From positions 7,378,001 through 7,442,000 of the forward strand of contig CM055612.1 of the NCBI GenBank assembly GCA_029379385.1: 64,000 bases of DNA, given 5' to 3'. Each line of letters starts with the position of its first letter. Position 1 is the first letter of the stretch. A model generated the notes under the pieces. It ran no database searches, was not told the origin of the DNA, and saw only the letters and a program-made list of their open reading frames with translations. The position numbers were made by a program, and so were the translations under genes. The DNA comes from Quillaja saponaria (Eukaryota > Streptophyta > Magnoliopsida > Fabales > Quillajaceae). This document shows, piece after piece, positions 23,901-36,271 of the stretch.

Positions 23901-26900
23901 GATGAATCAAAGCTTTATATATTTCTTGAGCTCGTAACTTTGGGCTCCTTAGGTCTTCTATACCGGAGGTTTCATCTTCGAGATTCCCAGGTATCGGCCT
24001 ATACAAGACAGATTCTGCATGGTTTGAAGTATCTCCATGATCGAAATGTGATCCACAGGTGAGAAAAGATAAGTTCCATTTTTGTCACTAGTAGTTTACT
24101 TGTGATTCTTCTTCTATGTCTGTATTGAGCTTAAAAACATAGTATAACCTTGTTACTTGGGATATTTTCCTTATGAACTTATCTTTGGTGTCAATGAGAC
24201 AAGAATATCGTTTATAAGTGTTTTTATTTTATTTTATGTTATTATTATTTTTAATTTTTTTAAGTAATGATTTTAGTAATAAAAAATGGTTATAACTTTG
24301 TACACAAGGCGTGTACAGACACAACCCACTAGAGAAGCAAAACTACTAATTACAATTCATTCCATCTAAAAGGTCAACAGAAGACCCAATGGATTGAAAA
24401 GCAGGCTGCCACATAAATAAAAAGGTTCTCTTCAGTTTTTCCAAGGATGCCTCCTCGCTATTGAAGATGCGATTGTTCCTTTCAAGCCAAATCACCACAA
24501 CAAACAAAGAGGAGCTGCCCGCCAAGTTAACCTACTACATCTTCTACCTTTGCTCTTGTGCCAGCAAAACACCAACTCCTACATGGTTCTAGCAATTGGA
24601 CAATGAATAAACAAGTCATCCATTGATTCACCATTATTTTTGCACAAACAACACCAACTCACGATGCTAATACCTCTCCTCATTAGAGTTTCCGTTGTTA
24701 GAATTCGATTAAGTTTAATCCCACATTCTCACCATCATTATATATATATTCTCAAAAAAATATTCTCATATTTCTTTTTTTTACTTAAGTGCGCCTCTAT
24801 CTTATGCCTAGCGCTTAAGCAATAGAAGCTCTTATCGCCTAGATGCGCCTAGCACTTTTTAAAACATTGAGAACAAATCATGACTACTTGTGTCTAACAC
24901 ATGGCATCTTCTCTTTCTCCATTCGTGTTAAGCTTGTAGAGCATATTGAGAAAGGCATCCACTAAGTCAAATTCTCAATCTTGCAACGGATGATTAAATT
25001 GTACATCAAGAGCCCTTACTAGTGTCTAATGTCTATGCAAGAAGAAACTCTGGCAATTTTGTCTCTCACCATACTATATAGGTCCGGGAAGACATTCATC
25101 AAGGGGTCTCCACACAGCACACATCTTTCCAAAACAAGACATGCTTCCCATTACCTACCTTAAAACGAAGGAAGTATTTAGCATGTCCCAAGCCCTTTTG
25201 ATTGCTACCCAAGCTGAGACACCATGTGAACCTCTCACACATCACAAGCATAATGTTTGGGGTCTTACACTTTGCATGCCCCAATGAAATATTTGGTATT
25301 ACGCTGTTTTGTAATGTCTTTTAATTTATGTGAGGATGTTATATCTTGAGTGTTGTTTATTTCGTGCCATCTTTGAATGTGGTTTTTCAAAAGGAACCTT
25401 TGTCTACCCAAATAAATGCTGATGATACAATTGGTACTCTGGCAGAAGTTTGAACCCTTTTCCAAAACCAAAAAGAACGCAGAAATTATCAAAAGAAAGA
25501 AGTTTGAATCATAAATAGTGCAAAGTTTAGGATTTTAGGATCATATTACACTAGTCAAGCTTGGAATATAGGATTCTGTATTGCTGTGTTAGCTCATTGT
25601 TACATATTTTGCAGTGTGTGGTTGCCATGTATACTTGTTATTTAACAGTACAAGTAACCTTTTGTTAAACTTATCCATTTAATTTTGGCATTTGAAGGGA
25701 TGTTAAATGTGCGAATATCTTGGTTGATGCTAGTGGATCTGTGAAGCTTGCAGATTTTGGATTGGCAAAGGTATTTCCATCCTTTTTTTTTTTTATATTA
25801 TGTTCTTACAGTCCTTGAATTTATTGGTTAGATTTCTAAGTAGTAAGCTTCATATAATTATCCATTTGTGTTTCTGATTTGTTCCTTGATCAGGCAACTA
25901 AACTCAATGACGTTAAATCATGCAAGGGGACTGCATTCTGGATGGCCCCTGAGGTTTGTCCTTATCCTTTTCTTTGAAGAAGTTTGAATTTAATAGATGA
26001 TGCTTGTTGTAGTGGCAGCACCATTTATATGGAGATACTAAGTTCTATATAATTTCCATGATAGGGACCAGTTGTGTCAATATTATGGTTGAATAGTGTA
26101 TAAGACTGCTGTATAATGGAGAAAAATTACACGAGTTTTAAATCTTAATTATCTTGAATTTTCAGAATATACTCCTATCGTTGGTGGGTTGGTTAGCCAT
26201 TCAATTTGTAAGTTCCAAAGAGTCAATTAGAGTGTCGCTGTCAAAGTCATTGGTTTTGTTATCCAGAAGCCTGTCAAAGTCATTAAAGAGTCATTCAATT
26301 TCAAGTAATGTCATTTAAAGAATTATGTTCTAGTACCTAGGTTAGACTATGAAGGGGTCAATCTGTGTATTATGAAGCAAGTAATGAAGACTCTGTTTCT
26401 CTAAACATTTCTGGTGAGATTCCAGAACTTCAATGTTAGGATCAGATTCTGATATTCAGATCTGTCCAAGGAGGTGGACTCCTCCCACACCCAAAGCCAC
26501 CATTCCCACCCATCCACCCTCATTTTCACACCCATAAACCATCTGAAAATACCATCATACCCTAAAATAATAGAACCTGTTTTAAAAGAATTCCTGGGCT
26601 GCATCACTGTAGGATAATGTTACCTACTATAGAGGTGATTGAGTTGTATCGCTGGATTACCTCAGGAGTTGAATTTATAGCATTTGCAGATGGGGGGGTA
26701 TTTGCTTATCATTTTTTCCTTTGATGGAAAATTTTAGATGTCAAAATAAATTGCTCAAATTAGTTGGCTGATATTTTAGAAAGAGCATGTTGTTAATTGA
26801 CAATTGGAGAAGTTATAAATGTGCAAGCGTGCATTACAATAGCTTCCTATTAAACCATGAAACATTGAAAATTTTCATGTGGAGTGGATTACATACTTAA

Positions 26901-28665
26901 CAAAGTTTGCCTGACTATTATAAACCCTGTTATTATGACATGGCTACTGGTTTCACTGGTTAGTTTGGGTTATATGTTACGGATAGTCCCACCTAGGTTC
27001 AGAGAATGATATAAACCAACTGTGAAGTAAAAACTGAAAGACATGATTATTAACCATTACTAAATATCTTATGCTATTTCCAATTTTTTGTAGACATTAT
27101 GCAGGATTCCCAAGCAATAACGATTGGGAATATTGTTTTAGTGTAACTAACGTAGTTTTCTGGTTTACCTAACATCATGAGTAATTGCTAGGGTTTGTCA
27201 AGCAAGTTATCTATCATACTGAAAAAGAGGACGGGGCCTTGAAATTAACTAACGTTTTGACTCATATCTCTTTTGTTGCATTCTCTTTATAATGTCGAGG
27301 CTAGAGGCTGTAGTAGTCGTATGGTGCATTTAATGATAATGGTGTCAGCAATGTGATAATTCTGCATACGTTGAGTTCTGATGCAAATCATTGACTGCCA
27401 GCCCTTTTGTTTTTTTAGTTCTTTCCTCCTGTACAAGGAGGAATCTTTTTTTCTTATTATGAGCTAGATTTATGCTGCTTAATAAACATAGGCTTTCTCT
27501 GAAATAGTCGTAGGCGTTTTCAGAAATTGAAATTGAAGTGCTCGAAATTACTAGTCTTTCTCTTTATTGGATCTTCCTTTTTTTTTTGGTTGCACGGGTA
27601 GACATTTATGATTTATATGAAGCCTCAATAATTTAATATGAAGTGTTTTCTATAATCAAGTTGTGCTTCTGCAGGTAGTTAGAGGCAGGAATCAAGGGTA
27701 TGGACTTCCAGCTGATATATGGAGTCTTGGGTGCACTGTGTTGGAGATGTTAACGGGCCAAATTCCATACTATCATTTGGAATGTGTAAGTTCCGTGCTT
27801 GTTTTCATTTCCACTTCCTTAAATAGGGAAGACTTAGTAGATAAACCTATGCCTTTGTTTTGGTGTATTCCATTAGAAAGAAAGCAGGGAAATTGATCCT
27901 TCCAGAGTACACACCTATTTGTGGGACTAGCAACATGACAAACAATTAGAATGCAATTTGACAGAAAATAGCAAATTTCATGTTACCTGCATTTGTTCTT
28001 TTATCATGATGCACCTCCTTCTTTCTATAAAAGAAAATAACATTTCCTTCTAATTCAAAGTTCAAATGTCAATTTCTATATCCAATTCTATTTACTTATA
28101 TTCTCATGGCCATTTGAAATTCACTTATGCAACTTGCTGAGTTTTTTTAGAAAAAAGCAGAATTTATGCATTTTGATTTCAATTCCAGTTTATTCCTCTT
28201 TCCTCACCATTGCTGTGACAGTTTACTTATGCAATTTGTTCAATTGTGGTAAAGTCCCCAACCAGTTACAGAAGATGGAGAAACTTGACTTTTCCAGTTG
28301 GTTTCTTTCCTTTTGGTAGTTCAAAATTTCCTTAAAATGAAGCCAGTTGATTGGTATACCGTTGAGTGTATATTTGGCCCATTTTTTGCATTGGTTTATT
28401 GATGATCTTCTATTTTCTACCACAGATGCAGGCGTTGTTTAGAATTGGAAAGGGTGAACTGCCTCGTGTTCCTGATTCACTTTCAACAGATGCACGAGAT
28501 TTTATACTGCAGTGTCTTCAAGTTAACCCAGATGATCGTCCCACAGCTGCTCAACTCTTAAACCATCAATTTGTGAAGAGGCAGCTGCCCACATCTTTTG
28601 GTTCTCCTTATCATCCTGGAAGAAGGCTTGAGGTAAAATTTGTTTATTACTATATCATCATGAAA

Positions 28666-28705
<40 letters not shown>

Positions 28706-29080
28706 AAAAAAATGGAAGATAAAAAAACGGTAGATGTTGAAATTTGAAGTCAGTTTTGGCCGTAGATGCCTGAAATTTCCAGTCAGTTTTGGCCTTAGAT
28801 GCCTTAGACACATGAACCTTAAATATTGACTTGCAAGTCATAGTTTGTGAAGTATTTCTATTTCATTGTGATTTCTTATCATTTGGGTGGGACTGGCTAA
28901 GGCAATATCTAAAGAGATAGGAAAAAGAAGTTCAGATTGGTGAGCAAATTCCACATTATATATCCATATGACTTGGAGTCTGCAGCCAGCTTACGTAGAT
29001 ATTATCTTTTTGGCTGATTGATTCTCTTTCTTCCTTGATTACAGCTCCCTCCCTCTCAAAATATACAGGAACATGCTTAA
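20907..29080 (+). CDS. MEKK1: MEKK1-type MAP kinase kinase kinase, 9 exons
   Basis: Exons are 20907-21907, 22696-22780, 22953-23015, 23901-24058, 25698-25770, 25894-25953, 27675-27785, 28426-28632 and 29045-29080: 1,794 nt, 597 residues, all GT-AG and in phase. A second ATG at 20964 (MDPKKNRRKPKLERR) would give 578 residues and may be the real start. The N-terminal 310 residues are a regulatory region with KPKLERRNA, SLGLSGPEDF, a Gly-rich GIKGVRPPLLKPPPSM segment and acidic/Ser runs, as in Arabidopsis MEKK1. The kinase domain has P-loop GRGSFGSV (321-328), Lys342, helix-C Glu363, catalytic HRDVKCAN (435-442), DFG (455-457), GTAFWMAPE (472-480) and DIWSLGC. All catalytic residues are intact. 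The family phosphorylates MKK1/2 and MKK4/5 in flagellin, wound and cold signalling. Splicing ends in a tiny last exon, LPPSQNIQEHA. Intron 4 carries an antisense LINE relic. Confidence 0.93.
24330..25290 (-). mobile_element. Antisense LINE (L1-type) 3' relic in MEKK1 intron 4
   Basis: Read on the minus strand, the segment holds three pieces in the order expected at the end of a LINE ORF2: VGNGKHVLFWKD near 25160 (zf-RVT lead-in), CCLCKNNGESMDDLFIHC near 24620 (zf-RVT zinc-binding site), and WLERNNRIFNSEEASLEKL near 24450 (C-terminal tail). Stops and a gap, perhaps a further insertion around 24690-24900, break the frame. A T-rich tract at about 24220-24265 on the plus strand could be the remains of its poly-A tail. 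Endonuclease and catalytic reverse transcriptase are missing, so it is a 5'-truncated dead copy. Confidence 0.8.
28670..28699. repeat. Poly-T run (30 T) in MEKK1 intron 8
   Basis: A homopolymer of 30 T starts 38 bases after the intron 8 donor. It is followed at 28748-28803 by a tandem duplication of about 33 bp (GTCAGTTTTGGCC[G/T]TAGATGCC twice). Length variation between individuals is likely. Confidence 0.75.
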
Positions 29081-30120
29081 TAATGCATCTTCCAGTTTAT
29101 GACTTGTCGTGGGACACTGTTGCAGCAAATTTTTGGTTGTGGAGTCTGCTTGATTATTACCTAATCAATTTATAAACACTGATTTGTGTCTATTGATATA
29201 GAGCAGCAGAAGAAGGATGCTCTGCTTTAATATCCTGATTGAGAAATAAGAATCCCTCTCCTTTAGTGCCCCTAGTTATACAAGTATTATTTGTCTGTTG
29301 TAACGATTTCAACTTATAGAGTTGTTGTAAATGTGGCCACTTTTCCATCCCCAGATGAATTAATTGGTGGGAGTTCTAGGTTGTAGGCCTGGGAGTAATT
29401 GTTGTAAGCATACGAAGCCATTATATTTGTATATATTGTCTTCATTAACCTAATGTGAATGAATCATGTGCAATGTATTTTCAAACGGAATGCTTGTTTG
29501 CTGCTCAGTAATTTGTTGCTTGTATGAAATAGATTAAAGTGTTGCTGCTATATTCACCTTGAATCTATGGAGCCAGGGGTAAATAATGCTAAACAAAAAT
29601 GGGGAAGAAAAAGCAATTTCCCAGTTTCCAAGCAACTGGACCGAACACGTACAAAATAATTTTAATCTTTTCTATGAACAACTGCCAAATAATATATATA
29701 TGTATATATTTTTCACGAATGAATTGTCAAGTAAATTCATAATGTAAATATTCACTTATAATAGTGCATGTTTATTATTATTATTATTAATTATTTTAAA
29801 ATTTTAGAAATAAAAAAGAAAAGTGAAGATGAATTGCTGAGTTTTAAAAATTTATTGCGACTTTAAATTTTATTAAAATAACTGATTAAATATTACAATT
29901 AATTTTTTTTTAAAATTAGTTAAACAATTCTTACATATTATGATTTTTAGAAAGTTACAGAATGAAAATAATTATCGAACTCAGTCTTACCTAGTTGGCC
30001 ACGCTGGCTGCATAACTGATAGACCACCCGAAAGTTCGAAACTATATTGGCCCACCAAGTTTCTTACGTTTAACATTCTTGAAGTTCCATTGATACTTGC
30101 CGTAGCAGCAATTTATGTTG
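29081..30120. other. MEKK1 3'UTR and spacer to the DUF1644 gene
   Basis: No coding sequence. The first roughly 400 bp are likely the MEKK1 3'UTR, with TGTAAATG/TTGTATAT-type 3'-end signals near 29330-29440. From about 29640 the DNA is A/T-only in long blocks, with a TATATATGTATATA tract (29690-29710) and an ATT trinucleotide repeat (about 29770-29790). Confidence 0.4.
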
Positions 30121-31352
30121 GTGACTGGTGAGTGGAGTGCACACGCAATCGGAAATATTTGGAGAACGTGAGCGCCAAGATCGGGGCGGTCTCATTTGAT
30201 TCGCTTCGATTTGGTTCCAGGATAACGAATACCTTCGCTTTCGCAGAGCAATTGTCAAGGGCATCCAGGTACAGATCGGTTTCGATCTTCGATTTCATTT
30301 TTCTAGGGTTTCTGATTTGAACAAATGCTACAGTTTTCGATCTCGATCTCAATCTCTCTTGTTCCATTTTCTGTGAGCTTTTCAATCTGTGTTTGATTGG
30401 AATTATGTTATAAACATAGAAAGAATCACTTTCTGCTACTGGATACGTTGTCAACGTATATTACATAGTACGAGTAGGATCCTATTATTTTTGGCGTCCC
30501 TTTTGTCAGAAATTGATGTGGAGATCTGTAATGTGGAATAAAGAAACATAGTAAATATGAATTCATCTGAATGATCATAATTTCAAAATTTTAAAATTTT
30601 GAACTTCTATTCACTCCAACATGTAAAATCCAGTTATTTATGATGTCTCCTTTTAGATGCTGTATCTGTTGTAGAGAAACTGTAATGTAAATTAAAGAAA
30701 CATAGTAAAGATAAATTTATTGAGCTCCTCGCAGTGGGTCTAGCTTCAATTCTCTTAGCCATTTGTTTGGTGTGTTCTGCTTATATAGTCTGGGTCCTTG
30801 TGGATGTTATAATTGTGTTCATGTTTTAATCCCGTGCTGCTTTTTGTTTTCTTGCCTTACTAGTGATGGTTCTTTTCACCTGATTGTCATATTGGTTGTC
30901 ATATTGGCGTATTATATCTTCACCTTAAAACAACCTTTTGTTAACAATTTTAATTTCTCTGTTATGGATTCATTTACAATACATGTTTTATATTACTGCT
31001 GGTTGTTTTGATTAGCATGTTTCACTTTCTTTTTTCTTTTTTGGTCGAGATCTCAATTATTTATTTTGAATTATGAGTTAGATGTGGTTATGTAGATTAC
31101 AATTAATTGAAGTGAATTAAGACATTTTACTTGCCTTTAGGATTAAAAATGTAGGATGTAAAACCGATTCGTTAAGTTTTTATCCTAGAAAATTTGTTTT
31201 GTATCTTCAGAGTTAGTTTAAACATCTAATGGGCTTGAACGTATCTCAATAATTGATATCACACCTTTTTTTATGTTCTAGCATTTATCTGATCTCTTTC
31301 GCTTCTCTCTCCTTCCTCTCATTATTGTTTGATTCTCAGATTTTATTTGTGA
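30121..31352 (+). other. Probable 5'UTR exon plus intron of the DUF1644 gene
   Basis: A GC-richer stretch at about 30121-30268 ends at a donor, GCATCCAG|GTACAG (intron from 30269). A pyrimidine-rich acceptor, TTTGATTCTCAG (to 31339), lies 13 bases before the ATG at 31353. I infer a noncoding first exon and an intron of about 1.07 kb. Within it, sequences around 30525-30565 and 30675-30715 repeat each other (TGTAATGTGGAATAAAGAAAC versus TGTAATGTAAATTAAAGAAAC, then ATAGTAAA). Confidence 0.55.
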
Positions 31353-32324
31353 ATGGGTAAAGTAAGCAAGGCTGGGTGTAAGAGCTCCCATTTGCACAAG
31401 TCAACCCCATATCCATTGGCATCTTACCCTCGAAAGGATCTTGAAGATCTTCATGTGAAAAAGAATCACTCACAGAAGGAAGATTGGGAAGATGCAAGAT
31501 GCTCAGTTTGCATGGAGGTGCCTCACAATGCTGTTCTTCTTCTTTGTTCATCTTATAACAAGGGGTGTCGCCCTTATATGTGTGCTACTAGCCATCGGTA
31601 TTCCAATTGTCTTGAACAATACAAGAAAGCTTACACAAGAGCTGGTTCAATTAAAAGTTCACAACCAACAATTGACAATTCAGTTGTTAGTTTGAGTGTT
31701 GGGGATCCCGTTGACAATGTGGAAGTGCCAGAGCTTCTTTGCCCTCTTTGTCGACGGCAGGTGAAAGGTTGGACCGTGGTTGATCCAGCAAGGAAGTTTA
31801 TGAATGCCAAGAAGAGAACCTGCATGCAGGATGATTGCTCATTTGTTGGAAATTATAAGGAGCTCAGAAAGCATGTTAAAGCGAAGCATCCACTTGCACG
31901 ACCCCGGGCGGTGGACCCTAGTCTTGAAGAGAAATGGAAGAAGCTTGAGTGTGAGAGAGAGCATAATGATGTGATCAGTACAATAATGTCATCTACACCA
32001 GGGGCTGTGGTGCTGGGGGATTTTGTGATCGAGCCAGGCTATGGTGCCTTATATAGTGATTCTGATTCTGATACAGGGAATGGTTTTTTCCCTCTTACAG
32101 TTAATCTAGGAAGAAATGGTCGTCTAATATCACATGATATTAGTTATAACCAGGCATATGACTATGAGTCTGACTCTGATTTCTTGGATGAGGATGATTT
32201 TAGAGTGCGTCGTGTTGCAGCCACTGGTACTATTGCTCCTCCTTGGCATCGTGGTTTTCACAGACTAGGATTTGGAAGGTCGAGAAGACAGAGGAGGCAT
32301 ATTAGAACAAATGGAAGCAGGTGA
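31353..32324 (+). CDS. DUF1644 zinc-finger-like protein
   Basis: One uninterrupted frame of 323 residues. The N-terminal half is the DUF1644 domain: DARCSVCMEVPHNAVLLLC (Cys50, Cys53, Cys65), C72-x4-C77, then SHRYSNCLEQYKKAY, and further on LLCPLCRRQVKGWTVV (Cys130, Cys133). The Cys-x2-Cys pairs give a RING-like pattern. A second unit at 157-179 (TCMQDDCSF...LRKHVKAKHP) has Cys157, Cys162, His174 and His179, a C2H2-like spacing. The tail is acidic (SDSDSDTG, YESDSDFLDEDDF) and ends in an Arg-rich run. Members exist only in plants, and some are reported as stress-responsive. Biochemical function is not established; ubiquitin ligase activity would be a guess. The coding exon is complete and intronless, as usual for the family. 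Confidence 0.9.
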   Translation: MGKVSKAGCKSSHLHKSTPYPLASYPRKDLEDLHVKKNHSQKEDWEDARCSVCMEVPHNAVLLLCSSYNKGCRPYMCATSHRYSNCLEQYKKAYTRAGSIKSSQPTIDNSVVSLSVGDPVDNVEVPELLCPLCRRQVKGWTVVDPARKFMNAKKRTCMQDDCSFVGNYKELRKHVKAKHPLARPRAVDPSLEEKWKKLECEREHNDVISTIMSSTPGAVVLGDFVIEPGYGALYSDSDSDTGNGFFPLTVNLGRNGRLISHDISYNQAYDYESDSDFLDEDDFRVRRVAATGTIAPPWHRGFHRLGFGRSRRQRRHIRTNGSR

Positions 32325-33272
32325 GTTTTTGTGCAAAATTATCAAGTGGGCAGTGAAGTGACCCATCAGCGCTTCCAATCGGTTATTTTGCATTCATATG
32401 CAGCTACTGTCTCAGTGGCTCATCTGCTATGTATGGGATATCATTTTTATCATTTTCATTTACAAAGAGAAACGATTGATGGCACTTTCTGGCTGAGTAG
32501 ATTCACAGTTATTTACATGTGATGTACATGATTGGCAATGATCAGTGTTTCAGTTAGAATGTAGAGGAAGCAAGCTTTGGGCAAGATGGTGCATTTGCTT
32601 TTTACTTTTAGTTCCAGGTGAACTAAATCATTGTAGTGGTCAGTTCCCCTTTACGGTAAGGACTGACAATAATTTGGTTAGATCATGCATAGTGGTTTTG
32701 AATTGGGAAATGATAAGTTGCTCGAATTTGCTTTTGGAGTTTTGTAACTCAAATGTCATGTACTTTGCTGTACAGTGCCATGCCTTCATTTATTTTAAAA
32801 GTCATTGTTCTTTAATTACATTTTACTAAAATCATTGTTACTGTCTTAAACATTAAAAAAGTATGTATGTAACAAGCACCATTCTCGAAATAAAATTCCT
32901 ATAAAAAACCGAATGATTACAAAGTTTGTTATGTGCTGTGAGAAATAAAGAAGAGTATGAAGATTCTGAACAGATGAATGAATGGTATATACTCGTCAGA
33001 ATGTCAGGCCAACAAAATCTGAGTCACAAGGGTAAGTTTTGACCCGTTAAATATTTGATGCTCCCGAAACATGATACTTCAGTTGTAAGTTGCAGAGAGA
33101 GATAAGAATAGATCTTGCATTGTTTATAGGAACTAACATAAAGGAACCAGAACTCATACCCTTGAAAAACTTCCATCTTATTCTGAGGCATTCAAAACGT
33201 CAGTAGTAACTGCAAAATACAGTAAAAAGTTAAACAGAAAACTGGATTTTTTTAGCCCGACACTTTCTTCCA
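32325..33272. other. Convergent 3' region between two genes
   Basis: No gene. The first roughly 550 bp likely hold the 3'UTR of the DUF1644 gene (AATAAAATTCC near 32888). The rest is the probable 3'UTR of the minus-strand small gene that stops at 33273. Open frames here are short and lack any family resemblance. Confidence 0.4.
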
Positions 33273-33985
33273 TTACCACTTCATTTCTTTGCATGACATT
33301 GCTCTCAACATATTCCTCAGTTTTGTCTGCAAATACATGAAACTCAAATCAAAACAGGCATCCATGTAACACTGGAGGAAAAACAAATTAAAGGTTAAGA
33401 AATTAAAAAAGAATAAAATTTAATGCTAGATGTGAAAATTTACAAAAATATGATAATTGTTTTGCTGTCCCTTGTTCTTTCTCTTCTTTCTTCCACTCTC
33501 TTTCAAAATCATTCTTTCATATCTCCATCGGCTTTTTGAGCACCCAGGCATACGAATTGATGGCAACCATAACCATATGCACCTCTGTTAATTACAACCA
33601 AGTTTGATTGATTTGGTAATGCATGCTAGCTATAAGCCGTTGCAAGTATTTAAATCAAATTCACAATGCAATAAGCTACAGAATTCACCTTGGCTCTGTG
33701 CCTTGAATGAGTTCTGGGCAATTGAACCTGCTCTACCTCTCGGGGACCTGCATTTCTAAGCTGTCTAGAATAGGCTAGAAGCTCAGCTCGACGATCACGA
33801 CCTTGGGTTTTTGTAGCTCCAAACTTTTTGGGATGTGGGTCTGGCTTAGTTTTCTTTTTGGGATCTTGTTGTGAACGAGACATTTGTGATTCCCCATAGA
33901 CAGTGATGACAACTCCATTCTGGGTAATGCTCCCGTTCCTGTTTTTGACATTGTTGTTGTTCTGTTTCTTTTCTGGTATTCTCAT
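33273..33985 (-). CDS. Unrecognised small basic protein, 2 exons
   Basis: Exon 1 is 33985-33689 (99 codons) and exon 2 is 33326-33273 (17 codons plus stop), joined across a GT-AG intron (AAG|GTGAATTC to TTTGCAG) in phase 0, giving 116 residues. I do not recognise the family. The protein is strongly basic and polar: an Asn-rich N-terminus, then MSRSQQDPKKKTKPDPHPKK, then RDRRAELLAYSRQLRNAG and RTHSRHRAK. It has no signal peptide, membrane segment or Cys cluster. Lys/Arg runs suggest a nuclear or RNA-binding role, but that is only composition. An inner Met (MSRSQQ, residue 35) could be the start in other species. The neat splice and the low-complexity yet stop-free exon support a real gene over chance. 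Confidence 0.6.
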
Positions 33986-36270
33986 GAATTTGGAGAAGAA
34001 ATTTCAGAGGAACAAGAAAAATAAAAATGGATATGAAAAAAGAATCAGAAAACAAAATGGAGTTTTTATGAGACAGACATCAATTCCTCTATCCTTTTAC
34101 GTCAATTAAGAAACAAGGATTATTGAAGAAGTAATTAATTGCCAGAGGTAGCTGATGCTTTTGGAGCTAACGTATGTGAATCTCAGATTTACTTCCAATT
34201 CACAGATCATAAATTGCTCCAAAAGCAACAATTACAACCCCGGCTATTAAGATATTGACAAATAAAATTTTTTGCCTTATACGTCGAGATAATGCAAATA
34301 TTACAAAATGAGCTTGGGCTTTTCTTTTTGGGCAAAATTCTGTTGGTTTGTTGAGGTTCTCAAATCCGACTAAATTTATTAAGGTAACGTTTGGATGTGC
34401 TAAATTGAAAATTAGATTGTTCAATTCCAAGTTTTATATTTGGTGCATATTTTAGAATTGAAATTAAATTTTTTCTCAATTCTTAAAAATTAAAAATAAC
34501 TAGAACATATTTTTTTTATTTCTTATGACTATCTTAAAATTTATAATTTTTGATAGTCACTAACTTATGATGATATAACATATTATAAATTGGCAATCAA
34601 CAGAAAACTCCACTGGTCCTTATTCATCGGCAACTTCGTCCACACATTGTTAGCCATCACCACATACCACCGTTGACCACCACCACTTGCCACCTTTGAC
34701 TCGTCAAATATGATACCGATCACTATCAAAATCTGGTAAAAATTATGACAATCATTGTTGGAACCCGTTGGAGATAACAACAAGCACCATTAGAAATTGC
34801 CAGAGACAACAATCACCATAGAAGAATGCAAAAAACTATTACAACCACTGTTAGAAGTAATCGAAGATGATCACAACCACTAACAAGTATTTGAAATATA
34901 ATTTCATTTATAATTTTTTATGTGATTCAAAATTGTATGTTGTAATTTTAACCAATTTTAGTTTTTGTAGAATTGAAATTGATTTTACAATTTTAATCTC
35001 AATTCCAATTCAATGTCCAAACCAATCTTTCTCCGCAAACAGCTTCGAAATATTGGGAAGCCAATCATCCTCCCAAGGCACCCCATTGACGGTCTCAATT
35101 AATTACCTCTAATTTTAACATACGTCATATTATCTAATTAGGACATAGATAGAACATAGCTATCATATGGGCTTGGCAGGTGCCACATTCCCATAATCAA
35201 TTGTGGGAAGCAGATTAAAAGTCATTTACAATTTGTCTAGCTGGAGATTAGAGAGTGAGACGGAGGCACCACCAAATGCATACCAAGTTTTTGATTTCAA
35301 ATTTAACTATAATTTGATAAATATTTAATGTATTATAAAATTATAATTTAATGTGATTAATTTTAATTGATGTGACTACAAAACATGCTATAGTCATGTA
35401 AGAATTTTTCTATCTCTAGAATTAAGGTTCGAGGCTCCTCAAGACGATGTGTAAGTGCCTTTGTCCATTATGGCAAAGCAGGTGAGCTCATTCCATCTTA
35501 GAATGGTTTAACCACTTAAATGTATTATTATGTCGTCTTCATTTTCCAATCCTGTGAAACTCTTGATTTCTTTACATCAACCTTTTTAAAATTTTCAATA
35601 GTAAACACCCCACTAACGGGTGACTTTCCTTTTTGACAGACCCCTTTCCATTTCTGTTACCAAAATCTAACGCCATGACCCCTCCGTGTGTCTCCCTCCC
35701 CGTGTTTTTGTACGTAAACCCACTATGTTTTCTTTCGTAATACAGCACCAATTTGGGCTAAGTTTAAATAGTTGAGTTTGTGAAAAGTCCAAAATAGATG
35801 GGTTCAAGCCCAATTTGGATTGTCTGTTTCAGTGGAAACCAGCATCTACTTCACTACTTGGACACCAATCTTATTCAGGAATTTGACATAGATGACAAAA
35901 GGATATTTATTGAATTCTTGCTTCAATTGAAATTGAAGGCTCAAAAGGTTAAACATCTCTAGAAGACAAAAATTCTCTCTTTTTTTCATATTCCTTTGTG
36001 ATTTGGCACCCAACAAAGTAGAATGTTATTCTAACTTATGTTGATCTTTATTGTGAAACGATAAATGGGCATCTAATTTTTCATGGAATCCAAAAATGGC
36101 ACAATTTGCTGCGGGTATAGGTGCTAGCATCTAGAGGAAAAAGCATAAGTATATCCAACAAATTGAAGATAATTATGAATAAGTTTATGAGCATAAGATG
36201 CAATATACCTTTATCTTCTATGCAACTTCATAAAGACACAAAAGCATCCAACAGAATAACTAAGCATTGC
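33986..36270. other. Intergenic region with a possible MITE
   Basis: No gene. A candidate MITE lies at 34384-35025 and is listed separately. At 35160-36270 there is ordinary AT-rich sequence with no open frame of note; its last few hundred bases are the promoter of the calmodulin-like gene. Confidence 0.4.
34384..35025. mobile_element. Possible MITE with degenerate inverted ends
   Basis: The left end reads GGTAACGTTTGGATGTGC... with AATTGAAAATTAGATTG. The right end, read on the minus strand, gives GGTTTGGACATTGAATTGG then AATTGAGATTAAAA. The two share a GTTTGGA box and an AATTGA-rich follow-up. No coding capacity and no clear target duplication. A Cys/His-free, CCACCA-rich middle (34650-34800) is not otherwise explained. 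Confidence 0.3.
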
Positions 36271-36271
36271 A

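Noticed and set aside
23481..24062. A 193-codon open frame read as one protein
   Set aside because: Its first 140 codons are intron 3 of MEKK1; only the part after the acceptor at 23900 is exon.
35420..35480. A tRNA-like stretch (GGTTCGAGGCTCC)
   Set aside because: No matching acceptor stem, D arm or anticodon arm could be folded around it.
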